Source: Streptococcus ilei (GTDB taxonomy: Bacteria; Bacillota; Bacilli; Lactobacillales; Streptococcaceae). From it: a stretch of 64,000 nucleotides of DNA. This document shows positions 56,630 to 64,000 of this stretch, in pieces (within the stretch, counting starts at the first letter, position 1; every line of letters begins with the position of its first letter). Location: positions 1,054,001 through 1,118,000 of the forward strand of contig NC_022584.1 of assembly GCF_000479335.1 (NCBI RefSeq), given 5' to 3'. The position numbers and the translations under genes are program-made. The notes below the pieces were generated by a model. It saw only the letters and a program-made list of their open reading frames with translations, was not told the DNA's origin and ran no database searches.

Positions 56630-56869
56630 TTAATCTTCGTTTACGAAAGGCATCAAAGCCATTACGCGAGCGCGTTTGATAGCTGTTGTTACTTTACGTT
56701 GGTTCTTCGCTGAAGTTCCAGTTACACGACGAGGAAGGATTTTCCCACGTTCTGAAACGAAACGGCTAAGAAGCTCAGTATCTTTGTAATCAACATATTC
56801 AATTTTGTTTGCTGCGATGTAATCAACTTTTTTACGGCGTTTGAATCCGCCACGACGTTGTTGAGCCAT
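56630..56869 (-). CDS. rpsR: 30S ribosomal protein S18
   Basis: A 79-residue S18; [26 protein letters not shown] at the start and [31 protein letters not shown] at the end are conserved. Last gene of rpsF-ssb-rpsR. Confidence 0.97.
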   Translation of the reverse strand: MAQQRRGGFKRRKKVDYIAANKIEYVDYKDTELLSRFVSERGKILPRRVTGTSAKNQRKVTTAIKRARVMALMPFVNED

Positions 56870-56910
56870 GTTTATTTCTCCTTTATAGTTTTAATTCGTT
56901 AAACCCATTC

Positions 56911-57405
56911 TTAGAATGGTAGATCGTCATCCGAGATGTCCATTGGATTAGCTCCGAATGGATTGTCATCACGTCCAAAGTTTGGTGTTGCATTAGATGG
57001 TTCAGATCCTCCAAAGCTTGGAGCTGCATTTCCTGCAAATCCTCCAGCAGAGGCATAACCACCACCTGCTTGTCCTTCACGATTCGCGCGGCTTTCCAAT
57101 AATTGGAAGCTGTCCGCTACGACTTCAGTGACATAAACACGTTGACCTTGCTGATTCTCATAATTACGAGTCTGGATACGACCTGTAATCCCAACTAAGG
57201 CACCCTTTTTAGCCCAATTTGCTAAATTTTCAGCTTGTTGACGCCAAATCACACAGTTGATAAAGTCCGCATCTCGTTCACCATTTTGGTTTTTAAAATT
57301 ACGGTTAACAGCAAGTGAGAATGTCGCAACAGCCTGATTTTGAGGGGTATAACGAAGTTCAGCATCTCGAGTCATACGACCTACAAGTACAACATTGTTA
57401 ATCAT
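56911..57405 (-). CDS. ssb: Single-stranded DNA-binding protein
   Basis: A 164-residue SSB. OB fold about residues 1-105 ([36 protein letters not shown]), a Gly/Ala/Asn-rich linker and the acidic C-terminal tip ISDDDLPF that recruits partner proteins. Lies between the S6 and S18 genes as in most Firmicutes. Confidence 0.97.
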   Translation of the reverse strand: MINNVVLVGRMTRDAELRYTPQNQAVATFSLAVNRNFKNQNGERDADFINCVIWRQQAENLANWAKKGALVGITGRIQTRNYENQQGQRVYVTEVVADSFQLLESRANREGQAGGGYASAGGFAGNAAPSFGGSEPSNATPNFGRDDNPFGANPMDISDDDLPF

Positions 57406-57431
57406 TAGTCACCTTCTTTATTCGTTAGGGC

Positions 57432-57722
57432 TTACGCGTCAACTTTTACGATCATGTGACGAAGAATGTCACCGTTGATTTTTGAAAGACGGTCGAACTC
57501 GTTAAGAGCTACATCGTCGTTCGCTTCAACGTTTACGATGTGGTAAAGTCCTTCACGGAAATCTTGGATTTCGTATGCAAGACGACGTTTTTCCCAATCT
57601 TTTGATTCAACAACAGTTGCACCGTTGTCAGTCAAGATAGAGTCAAAGCGTGCTACCAAAGCGTTTTTAGCTTCTTCTTCAATGTTTGGACGAATAATAT
57701 AAAGAATTTCGTATTTAGCCAT
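57432..57722 (-). CDS. rpsF: 30S ribosomal protein S6
   Basis: A 96-residue S6 with [16 protein letters not shown] at the start and [26 protein letters not shown] in the middle. First gene of the operon; RBS AGGAGG. Confidence 0.97.
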   Translation of the reverse strand: MAKYEILYIIRPNIEEEAKNALVARFDSILTDNGATVVESKDWEKRRLAYEIQDFREGLYHIVNVEANDDVALNEFDRLSKINGDILRHMIVKVDA

Positions 57723-57747
57723 TGATATGTTCCTCCTTTTGGTCTAA

Positions 57748-57825
57748 TGACCCCAAGTCTTCGCAAGGGGTAAGTGAGGTTTGCTCACAAGAAACTATTA
57801 TACCAGACTTTAGGATAGAAGGCAA
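57748..57825 (-). promoter_or_regulatory. rpsF promoter and structured leader
   Basis: Minus strand -35 TTGCCT (57825-57820), 17-nt spacer, -10 TATAAT (57802-57797) with a TGG before it. The leader contains ACCCC (about 57771-57767) pairing with GGGGT (about 57754-57750) around TTGCGAAGACTT. Leaders of rpsF operons in other bacteria bind S6:S18; the CCG mark of that motif is not obvious here, so autoregulation is only suggested. Confidence 0.6.
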
Positions 57826-57911
57826 GTAAAAACACGTTCTCTTCATTCTTTTTAAAAAGATTTCTTTTCCTACTATTGCTCTCTATGATTTTTTACAGCA
57901 AGGGAATCTCT

Positions 57912-57966
57912 CCCTTTCCTTAAAGAAAACTGATATCAGTTAGCTTTAAGAAAGGGCCGTTATAAT
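57912..57966 (+). promoter_or_regulatory. Promoter of the glycosyltransferase operon with a long palindrome
   Basis: A palindrome spans 57912-57956: arms CCCTTT-C-CTTAAAG-AA-AACTGAT and ATCAGTT-AG-CTTTAAG-AAAGGG. Its centre AACTGATATCAGTT is a perfect 14-mer. The -10 TATAAT (57961-57966) begins 4 nt after it, so the -35 region lies inside the right arm. It looks like an operator or cruciform. Confidence 0.7.
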
Positions 57967-57999
57967 ACCTTCATCACAAACAAGAAACGAGGAACGCTT

Positions 58000-59052
58000 A
58001 TGAATTATTTAGTCATCCCCGCTTATCAACCCGATCAAAAACTTCTCAAACTGGTTCAAAAATTGAGAGAAAAATGTGACTTCTCCATTATCGTTGTGGA
58101 CGATGGTAGTTCTGAGGAGTGCCAAGCTATTTTTGAAAAATTAGACGGGCTAGCTACCGTTCTTCACCACGAAGTGAACCTTGGTAAAGGAGGAGCTCTC
58201 AAAACAGCCTACACCTACATTCAAGAGCAAGGGCAATACGGGACAGTCATCACTGCCGATGCCGATGGCCAACATAAGGTATGGGATATCTTCCGTGTGG
58301 CCAATCAATCGCAAGAAAATCCGAACCAATTGATTCTAGGGGCACGCGCCTTTTCAGGCAAGGTTCCTTTGCGTTCTGCTTTTGGAAATAAGTTGACCCG
58401 CTTCTTGTTCAAGCAACAAACAGGGGTCCCTGTGACGGATACGCAGACTGGCCTTAGAGCCTTTACAACTAACATGATTCCTTTTATGTTAGAAATTGAG
58501 GGACAACGGTATGAGTACGAAATGAATGTGCTCCTTGCAGCGAGCAAGACATTTCCCATCTTAGAAGTTCCAATTGAAACAGTCTATATCAATGACAATG
58601 AAGGGTCCCACTTCCGCCCTGTTCGAGATGGCCTCATGATTTACAAGGACATGTTCAAGTTCGCTCTCTCCTCTCTAAGTAGCTTTATCGTTGACTATCT
58701 GGTCTATGCCTTTTTCCTTTTCGTGATGATGGCGGTGCCGATTAGTCTTCGGATTCTCCTGGCAAACGGGATTGCTCGTGTGACGAGCTCTATCTTTAAC
58801 TACTCGACCAATAAACGTCTCGTCTTTAAGAACAAAGACAGCGTGGCCCGAACCGGAAGTGGTTACTTGGGACTTGCTATTGGACTCTTTATTCTCGATA
58901 CCCTCTTGATTCGACTTTTCTATACAAGCTTCGGTCTCCATTTGCTCCTCAGCAAGGTGATCGTCGGACTCTTGCTTTTCGTCGTCTCATGGCTGATTCA
59001 GAAAAAAATCATTTTCAAGGAAAGGACTGCACCTACTCATGAAATTCTTTAA
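58000..59052 (+). CDS. Glycosyltransferase family 2 fused to GtrA-type flippase domain
   Basis: A 350-residue two-domain membrane protein. Residues 1 to about 215 are a GT2 domain with VVDDGSSEECQ, GKGGALKTAY and ITADADGQHKV (nucleotide-sugar Asp motifs), like polyprenyl-phosphate sugar transferases. Residues about 225-340 are four helices of GtrA type, which flip lipid-linked sugars. It likely loads and translocates a sugar for an envelope glycan. RBS GAGGAA. Overlaps the next gene by 14 nt. Confidence 0.9.
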   Translation: MNYLVIPAYQPDQKLLKLVQKLREKCDFSIIVVDDGSSEECQAIFEKLDGLATVLHHEVNLGKGGALKTAYTYIQEQGQYGTVITADADGQHKVWDIFRVANQSQENPNQLILGARAFSGKVPLRSAFGNKLTRFLFKQQTGVPVTDTQTGLRAFTTNMIPFMLEIEGQRYEYEMNVLLAASKTFPILEVPIETVYINDNEGSHFRPVRDGLMIYKDMFKFALSSLSSFIVDYLVYAFFLFVMMAVPISLRILLANGIARVTSSIFNYSTNKRLVFKNKDSVARTGSGYLGLAIGLFILDTLLIRLFYTSFGLHLLLSKVIVGLLLFVVSWLIQKKIIFKERTAPTHEIL

Positions 59053-59941
59053 AAAATCTTATACTTACGCTGCTTGTTTTGGTATCCTGCTAACAAGCTC
59101 CTTCAGCTATTCTATGCTCAAGACCTTCGTCTTATCGGATGCTATCCAAACCGTCAAAGCAACGACTACTGATACTAAAGCTGCTAAACAAGCTGTGGCT
59201 TCTGCGACAACTACAGATAGCAGTTACTCCGATGACAATATCCAGGTAAACTTGACAGAAAAAACAGTTGAAAATACCCAGGTTTACATTGCAGATATTA
59301 CGGTTAGCTCCTCAGACTATCTCAAGACGGCTCTAGCCCAAAATACCTATGGAACAAACGTGACAGCTAAGACATCTGTCACGGCAGCTGAGAATAATGC
59401 TATTCTAGCCGTCAATGGTGACTACTACGGAGCCAATAGTACCGGCTATGTCATCCGAAACGGAGTGGTTTATCGCGATACGGTTCGTGAAGACTCTAGC
59501 AATGGCGACCTAGCCATTTATAAGGATGGTTCCTTCAAGATTATTTACGAAGATGAAATCTCAGCTGAGCAATTGGTCAAAGATGGGGTCGTCAATCTCC
59601 TTGCCTTCGGACCTTCCTTGGTTGAAGATGGGGAAATTGTCGTTGATACTAATTCGGAAGTAGGTCAATCCATGTCTTCTAACCCACGAACAGCCATCGG
59701 GATCATCGATGAAAACCGCTACATCATTGTCGTCTCAGATGGACGTACTTCAGAGAGTGAAGGTCTTTCTCTCTACCAATTAGCTGAAGTGATGAAATCT
59801 TATGGCGTTAAAACAGCCTATAACCTGGACGGTGGTGGTTCTTCTACCCTTTACTTCAACGGCCAAGTTATGAACAAACCAACAACAAATGGTACTATCT
59901 CAGAAAGGGCGGTGAGTGACATTGTCTACATCGGTTACTAA
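59039..59941 (+). CDS. Secreted phosphodiester glycosidase (NAGPA domain) protein
   Basis: A 300-residue protein with an N-terminal membrane anchor or signal (YAACFGILLTSSFSYSMLKTF), a Thr/Ala-rich linker to about residue 60, then a NAGPA-type domain. AILAVNGDYYGANSTGYVIRNG, SNPRTAIGI and AYNLDGGGSSTLYFNG are the conserved blocks. Such domains cleave sugar phosphodiesters, often in exopolysaccharide loci. It acts outside the membrane. Confidence 0.88.
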   Translation: MKFFKKSYTYAACFGILLTSSFSYSMLKTFVLSDAIQTVKATTTDTKAAKQAVASATTTDSSYSDDNIQVNLTEKTVENTQVYIADITVSSSDYLKTALAQNTYGTNVTAKTSVTAAENNAILAVNGDYYGANSTGYVIRNGVVYRDTVREDSSNGDLAIYKDGSFKIIYEDEISAEQLVKDGVVNLLAFGPSLVEDGEIVVDTNSEVGQSMSSNPRTAIGIIDENRYIIVVSDGRTSESEGLSLYQLAEVMKSYGVKTAYNLDGGGSSTLYFNGQVMNKPTTNGTISERAVSDIVYIGY

Positions 59942-60338
59942 TCCTATCAAACAACGGTTGAAAAAAACCATCCTCTGCTACACTCTGATCTCAGCTTTCT
60001 TCTTTGTCGGAAGTCGCATCTACGAACACTTTAGTTTTGGGGAGACCTCTGCTTTCATGCACTACCTCTTCTTGATTCCTTTGATTGGTGGTGCCCTACT
60101 AGTGGCTATCCAGTTAGTGATTAAAGGTCTTTCTCGAATCACTCTCAACCTTTGGAACTCAGCGGTTGCTACGGCAACTACGGGGGCCCTCTACCGAGGC
60201 ATTGTCAATCTATCGGGTCGTTCGACAACTCTGGACCAACCCTACTATTATGTCGCAGGGATCTTCCTAATTCTCGCCCTTATCAGCCTCTTCTTTGTCC
60301 GTAGCGTTTGGGTGGAAGAAACAAAATTGACTACTTAA
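59916..60338 (+). CDS. Small membrane protein, third gene of the glycan operon
   Basis: A 140-residue protein with about four hydrophobic helices (ILCYTLISAFFFVGSRIY, YLFLIPLIGGALLVAIQLV, a middle segment, and YYYVAGIFLILALISLFFV). The start is GTG at 59916 with AAAGGG 6 nt upstream, inside the preceding gene (26-nt overlap). No family recognised; the operon suggests a part in surface glycan assembly. Confidence 0.75.
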   Translation: MTLSTSVTNPIKQRLKKTILCYTLISAFFFVGSRIYEHFSFGETSAFMHYLFLIPLIGGALLVAIQLVIKGLSRITLNLWNSAVATATTGALYRGIVNLSGRSTTLDQPYYYVAGIFLILALISLFFVRSVWVEETKLTT

Positions 60339-60342
60339 AATT

Positions 60343-60379
60343 AAAAGCTCTTATTCATAATAATTGGATAAGAGCTTTT
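60343..60379 (+). terminator. Terminator of the glycan operon
   Basis: AAAAGCTCTTAT (60343-60354) pairs perfectly with ATAAGAGCTTTT (60368-60379), then GGATCTTTT. Confidence 0.82.
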
Positions 60380-60402
60380 GGATCTTTTACAATACTATCT
60401 AT

Positions 60403-60434
60403 AAAAAAAAGAAATCAGAATAATTTCTGATTTC
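60403..60434 (-). terminator. Terminator of the phosphoketolase gene
   Basis: Minus strand GAAATCAGAA / TTCTGATTTC stem (60434-60411) with a 4-nt loop, then a run of eight T. Confidence 0.9.
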
Positions 60435-60447
60435 TTTTGAAATAAAC

Positions 60448-62832
60448 TTATTTATTTACATTTTCCCATTTCCAGTTGTGTACTTCTGGGATATCATCAC
60501 CGTGTTCACGAATGTAGGCATTATGGAAGGCAATTGTCTCATCCATTTGAGCTGCAAATTCACTTGCTGCTTCTCCAAGAGCTGCATTGGCTGCATCTTG
60601 TGCCAAGTGGAAGCGATCCAATTCAGACATGACACGCATGTCGAATGGTGTTGTGATGTCTCCGTTTTCACGGTATCCATGCACACGCAAGTTGTGGTTG
60701 TGACGGTTGAAGAAGATGTCACGGATCATGCCTTCGTAACCGTGGAAGGCAAAGATGACTGGTTTATCAGTTGTGAAGACTTTGTCGAACTCTTCATCTG
60801 AAAGTCCACGCGCATCTACTGAAGGGTGACGCAATTTCAAGATATCTACAACATTGACAAAACGGATCTTCAATTCTGGGAATGCCTTGTGCAAGATTGT
60901 GATGGCTGCAAGAGCTTCTAAGTTCGGCTCTGTACCTGCAGCTGCAATGACAAGATCTGGTTCTTCATCTGCTGAAACAGTTGAAGCCCAATCAATCACT
61001 TTGTAGCCTTCGCGTACCAATTCTTCAGCTTCATCTGCTGAGTAGAATTGAGGACGTGGGTGTTTAGAAGTAACGACCAAATTGATCACATCTTCTGCCT
61101 TGAAGGCTTGGTCCATCACTGCAAGCAAGCTATTGGTATCTGCTGGCAAGTATTCACGGATGTATTCTGGAGTTTTCTCAGCCAAGTGAGTCAAGATACC
61201 TGGATCTTGGTGAGTGTATCCATTGTGGTCTTGTTGGAAGACAGTTGAAGTTGCAATCAAGTTCAAGGCTGGGTAGTTTTTACGCCATGTCGTGTGTGTC
61301 TTAGATTTACGCAACCATTTGAAGTGTTGAGTGATCATAGAATCTACAACACGAAGGAATGATTCGTAAGAAGCGAAGAATCCATGACGACCTGTCAAGA
61401 CATATCCTTCAAGCATTCCTTCTGCTTGGTGCTCTGACAATTGAGAGTCAATTACACGTCCAACAGGGCTCAAAGCTTCATCATAGTCAGGTTTCATACG
61501 TCCTAACCATTGACGGCTTGTACGTGTGAAGACTTCTTGAAGACGGTTTGATTTGGTTTCATCTGGTCCAAAGATACGGAAGTTGTCTGGGTTTGCATCC
61601 ACAAGGTCTGCTGCATACTTACCAAATTCGATCATATCTTGTGCCATGATCGCGCCTGGTGTTTCAATCTTGAAGGCGTGTTTCTTCCAATCAGCAGTGT
61701 TCATTGGCTTGATCACACCAGCATTAGTGATTGGGTTCATGGCCATACGACGGTCACCTTTTGGTGCGATTTCAGCAATCTCAGGAAGTAATTTACCAGT
61801 TTCGTCAAACAACTCAGCTGGACGGTATGATTCCAACCATGAAAGAAGGGCATCTACATGCTCCATGTGGTGAGCATCTACTGGGATTGGAACTTGGTGG
61901 GCACGGAATCCACCTTCGATTGGTGTTCCTTCCCAAGCTTTTGGTCCAGTCCAGCCTTTAGGAATACGAGCAATCAAGACAGGATATACTGGTTGAGTAG
62001 CTTCTTCTGCAGATCCTTTGCGCGCTTCTGCTTGAACTTTCTTGATTTCTTCAATTGCTTCATCCAATTTTTCTGCAAACAGAGCATGAGCTGCTGCATG
62101 GTCGTCAGAAATAGCTGTTACGTCAGCAAAGATTGGTTTCCAACCAAGACCTTCAAAGAAGAGGGCCAATTCTTCGTCTGTTTTACGTTCGAAGATTGTT
62201 GGGTTGTGGATCTTCCCACCGTTGAGGTAGAAGATTGGAAGAACAGCACCATCGTTGACTGGGTTCAAGAAGGTATTGGCTAACCATCCAGCCATCAATG
62301 GACCAGTTTCCCCTTCACCATCACCGATAACAGTTGCAGCAATCACATCTGGATTATCCAAAACAGCTCCAGCTGCGTGTGACAATGCATAACCAAGTTC
62401 TCCACCTTCGTGGATAGATCCTGGAGTTTCAGGCGCCGCGTGAGATGCAATCCCTCCTGGGAATGAGAAGATTTTACATAGGTGTTTGAAACCTTCTTCA
62501 TTTTGTGGGATATTTGGATTCAATTCTGTGTAAGAACCATCTAAGTAAGAGTTGGACACCATAACTTGTCCACCATGACCTGGTCCTTCAATGTAGAACA
62601 TATCCAAGTCATACTTGTTGATTGCACGGTTCAAGTGTGCGTAGATAAAGTTTTGTCCTGGAACAGTTCCCCAGTGTCCGATTGGGTGAGCTTTCAAGTC
62701 ATTCTCTACTACTTCACGTTTCAAAAGTGGGTTGTCTTTCAAGTACATTTGAGCAGCTGAAATGTAGTTCGCTGCACGCCACCAAGCATCCACTTTATCC
62801 AAGTAAGCTTTGCTGTTAAAATCAACAGTCAT
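60448..62832 (-). CDS. xfp: Phosphoketolase (xylulose-5-P/fructose-6-P)
   Basis: A 794-residue thiamine diphosphate enzyme making acetyl phosphate from pentose or hexose phosphate. [49 protein letters not shown] (cofactor and Mg site) and the EYTHQDPG-type [15 protein letters not shown] are present. ATG at 62832 with GAGGAG upstream, not the TTG-type opening at 62847. Length matches the family. Confidence 0.96.
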   Translation of the reverse strand: MTVDFNSKAYLDKVDAWWRAANYISAAQMYLKDNPLLKREVVENDLKAHPIGHWGTVPGQNFIYAHLNRAINKYDLDMFYIEGPGHGGQVMVSNSYLDGSYTELNPNIPQNEEGFKHLCKIFSFPGGIASHAAPETPGSIHEGGELGYALSHAAGAVLDNPDVIAATVIGDGEGETGPLMAGWLANTFLNPVNDGAVLPIFYLNGGKIHNPTIFERKTDEELALFFEGLGWKPIFADVTAISDDHAAAHALFAEKLDEAIEEIKKVQAEARKGSAEEATQPVYPVLIARIPKGWTGPKAWEGTPIEGGFRAHQVPIPVDAHHMEHVDALLSWLESYRPAELFDETGKLLPEIAEIAPKGDRRMAMNPITNAGVIKPMNTADWKKHAFKIETPGAIMAQDMIEFGKYAADLVDANPDNFRIFGPDETKSNRLQEVFTRTSRQWLGRMKPDYDEALSPVGRVIDSQLSEHQAEGMLEGYVLTGRHGFFASYESFLRVVDSMITQHFKWLRKSKTHTTWRKNYPALNLIATSTVFQQDHNGYTHQDPGILTHLAEKTPEYIREYLPADTNSLLAVMDQAFKAEDVINLVVTSKHPRPQFYSADEAEELVREGYKVIDWASTVSADEEPDLVIAAAGTEPNLEALAAITILHKAFPELKIRFVNVVDILKLRHPSVDARGLSDEEFDKVFTTDKPVIFAFHGYEGMIRDIFFNRHNHNLRVHGYRENGDITTPFDMRVMSELDRFHLAQDAANAALGEAASEFAAQMDETIAFHNAYIREHGDDIPEVHNWKWENVNK

Positions 62833-63136
62833 ATTGTCTCCTCTCAAATTCTAGCTATGATTCTGATGAATTAGAATCCAGTGCAAGTATTTAGGTTATA
62901 AACATTCTGTCTCACTAAATGAAAACAGAACGAGCGCGAACCAAATTTAATTCAATTCTTTTCTATTCTATCAATAATTTATCTTTTTGTATATAGAAAA
63001 AAATAAAAAAAATATAGTTTATTATAAAAAGTTGCAAAATTCTTCTAAAACCAAACCATTTTCCCATCTTTTTACAATTATCTTTGGGGCTAAACTGCCT
63101 AAAACTCCCTGGGGAATCAGCTAGTTATAAATCTCC
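62833..63136. other. AT-rich gap upstream of xfp
   Basis: About 300 nt of AT-rich sequence between divergent xfp and the right-end gene. A minus-strand TTGCAA with TATAAT/TATATT downstream near 63020-63050 could be the xfp promoter with a leader near 180 nt. No clear cre, hairpin or small gene seen. Confidence 0.4.
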
Positions 63137-63165
63137 TTGTCACCTAAAATTTTTCATGATATACT
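63137..63165 (+). promoter_or_regulatory. Promoter of the right-end membrane protein gene
   Basis: -35 TTGTCA (63137-63142), 17-nt spacer, -10 TATACT (63160-63165). Confidence 0.8.
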
Positions 63166-63192
63166 TTAAATATCAAACTAAAGGAGATCGTT

Positions 63193-64000
63193 ATGTTGAA
63201 GGAAAAACGCAATAAAGGATTTGTTTCAGGTCTAGTACTTGCCCTTTTCTTCCTAGTATTTTCAGGTTTAGTATTTTCATTATGGATGCGTCACCAAAAT
63301 CCTGCCACTAGCTTTGCGAAGGCAGAAAAGTCTGGGGACCCTGTAACGATGCTGATCTATGATATTACCCCAGAACCTGTCGGTACTGTGGGCAAAAGAC
63401 ATGTCCTCTATATTGTCCAATACGATAACCAAAATGATGGTAAATATGCAGGGATCGAAGCAAAAAAAGACGATGCGACGATTAAAGCAATTGTCGATAA
63501 AGCTCAAAAAGGAGAACTGCAGTCTGATCCTTATCAACTAAAAGGAACACAATTAGCTCCTTTGGCAAAGGATAGCAAAAATACATCTCGTAACGGTCGC
63601 ATTGTTGGCTACAGTGAGTACATTCATTCCCTCCTTGACCCTACTTCTATCGTATCACTCAATATGACGACTAGCTATTACTTGAGCCTTACGGAATATA
63701 ACAAAGACTCCTTATTCCTCTTACTAGGTTCAGTTGCTTTAGCTGGCCTTGCCATTACAATGGTTGTAGCTAGCTTCTCCGTTCGGAAACGGACCATTGC
63801 TTCCTATCAGGAACTCCACCAAAACTATCCCGAACTCCAAGGAGATCTTAGCCGTTTGGCTGACGAGGCCAGTTACTACAATCAAGATTTAAAAGTTATC
63901 TTATACAAAAATCATTTGATCACCTATTTCAGAGGAACACAAACGATCGATTTGCGAGATGTGCAACAACTATACTTACATGTAACTCGCGTTCGTCAAT
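63193..64000 (+). CDS. Unrecognised two-TM membrane protein (3' end cut off)
   Basis: At least 269 residues with no stop before the window edge. Helix 1 spans about residues 10-31, followed by a 140-residue extracytoplasmic region; helix 2 spans about 173-195, then a cytoplasmic part that continues beyond the window. AAAGGAG lies 7 nt before the ATG. No motif identified; neither an enzyme site nor a lipobox is visible. Confidence 0.8.
   Translation, partial: MLKEKRNKGFVSGLVLALFFLVFSGLVFSLWMRHQNPATSFAKAEKSGDPVTMLIYDITPEPVGTVGKRHVLYIVQYDNQNDGKYAGIEAKKDDATIKAIVDKAQKGELQSDPYQLKGTQLAPLAKDSKNTSRNGRIVGYSEYIHSLLDPTSIVSLNMTTSYYLSLTEYNKDSLFLLLGSVALAGLAITMVVASFSVRKRTIASYQELHQNYPELQGDLSRLADEASYYNQDLKVILYKNHLITYFRGTQTIDLRDVQQLYLHVTRVRQ

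Noticed and set aside
62930..62950. cre site upstream of xfp (TGAAAACAGAACGA)
   Set aside because: Lacks the central CG at the right place of the cre consensus.

Overview
The window looks like chromosome of a low-GC Gram-positive coccus, most likely an oral Streptococcus of the sanguinis/mitis type. The reasons are the streptococcal block orders (secA-aroG-acpS-alr-recG; yqeG-yqeH-yhbY-nadD-yqeK-rsfS-methyltransferase-tmcAL; rpsF-ssb-rpsR), an LPXTG-anchored pullulanase with a YSIRK-like signal, streptococcal CodY next to pncA, and Gly-tRNA-type Shine-Dalgarno sites at most genes. The species is inference. No rRNA, tRNA, CRISPR, prophage or intact insertion sequence is visible; almost all of it is ordinary core genome.

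Layout. 1-8050: a sulfur amino acid block on the minus strand (amino-acid binding lipoprotein, metQ, an M20 peptidase, metN, metP, a Trep_Strep-type membrane protein, a SAM hydrolase, and a truncated ECF substrate-binding component), with hmrA upstream. LysR-type CYS-box-like and MET-box-like palindromes lie at its promoters. 8238-15000: yebC and a ribosome/tRNA/NAD maintenance cluster, broken between yqeH and yhbY by a strikingly structured 138-nt element. 15122-21780: membrane proteins, surface pullulanase (cre at the promoter) and a butanediol dehydrogenase with a Rex-like operator. 21887-28812: gatCAB, pncA-codY, alaT, uspA. 28982-41473: a HAD/MazG-like fusion, asparaginase, recG, alr, acpS, aroG, secA, manA, queG. 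41686-48558: PAP2, a deformylase-like protein and the sucrose regulon scrK/scrA/scrB/scrR with four ScrR-like operators. 48611-55763: nusB-asp23-efp, an M24 peptidase, uvrA, corA and a DUF1129 protein. 55801-57722: an acetyltransferase and the S6-SSB-S18 operon, followed by a tandem terminator array. 58000-60338: a three-gene envelope glycan-type operon. 60448-62832: phosphoketolase. The right end cuts an unrecognised two-TM protein.

The most unusual content is non-coding. (i) A family of four ~180-bp dispersed elements (26742, 28826, 31596, 41472), each with three hairpins. Each begins at or within about 15 nt of the stop codon of a gene, points the same way as that gene, and ends in an intrinsic terminator; one copy supplies the stop codon and last residues of its host gene. 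(ii) A multibranched RNA-like element before yhbY. (iii) A duplicated run of six terminator-like hairpins behind rpsR. (iv) A 45-bp near-perfect palindrome abutting the -10 of the glycosyltransferase operon. I did not recognise (i), (ii) or (iv) as named families; Rfam and genome-wide repeat searches would decide.
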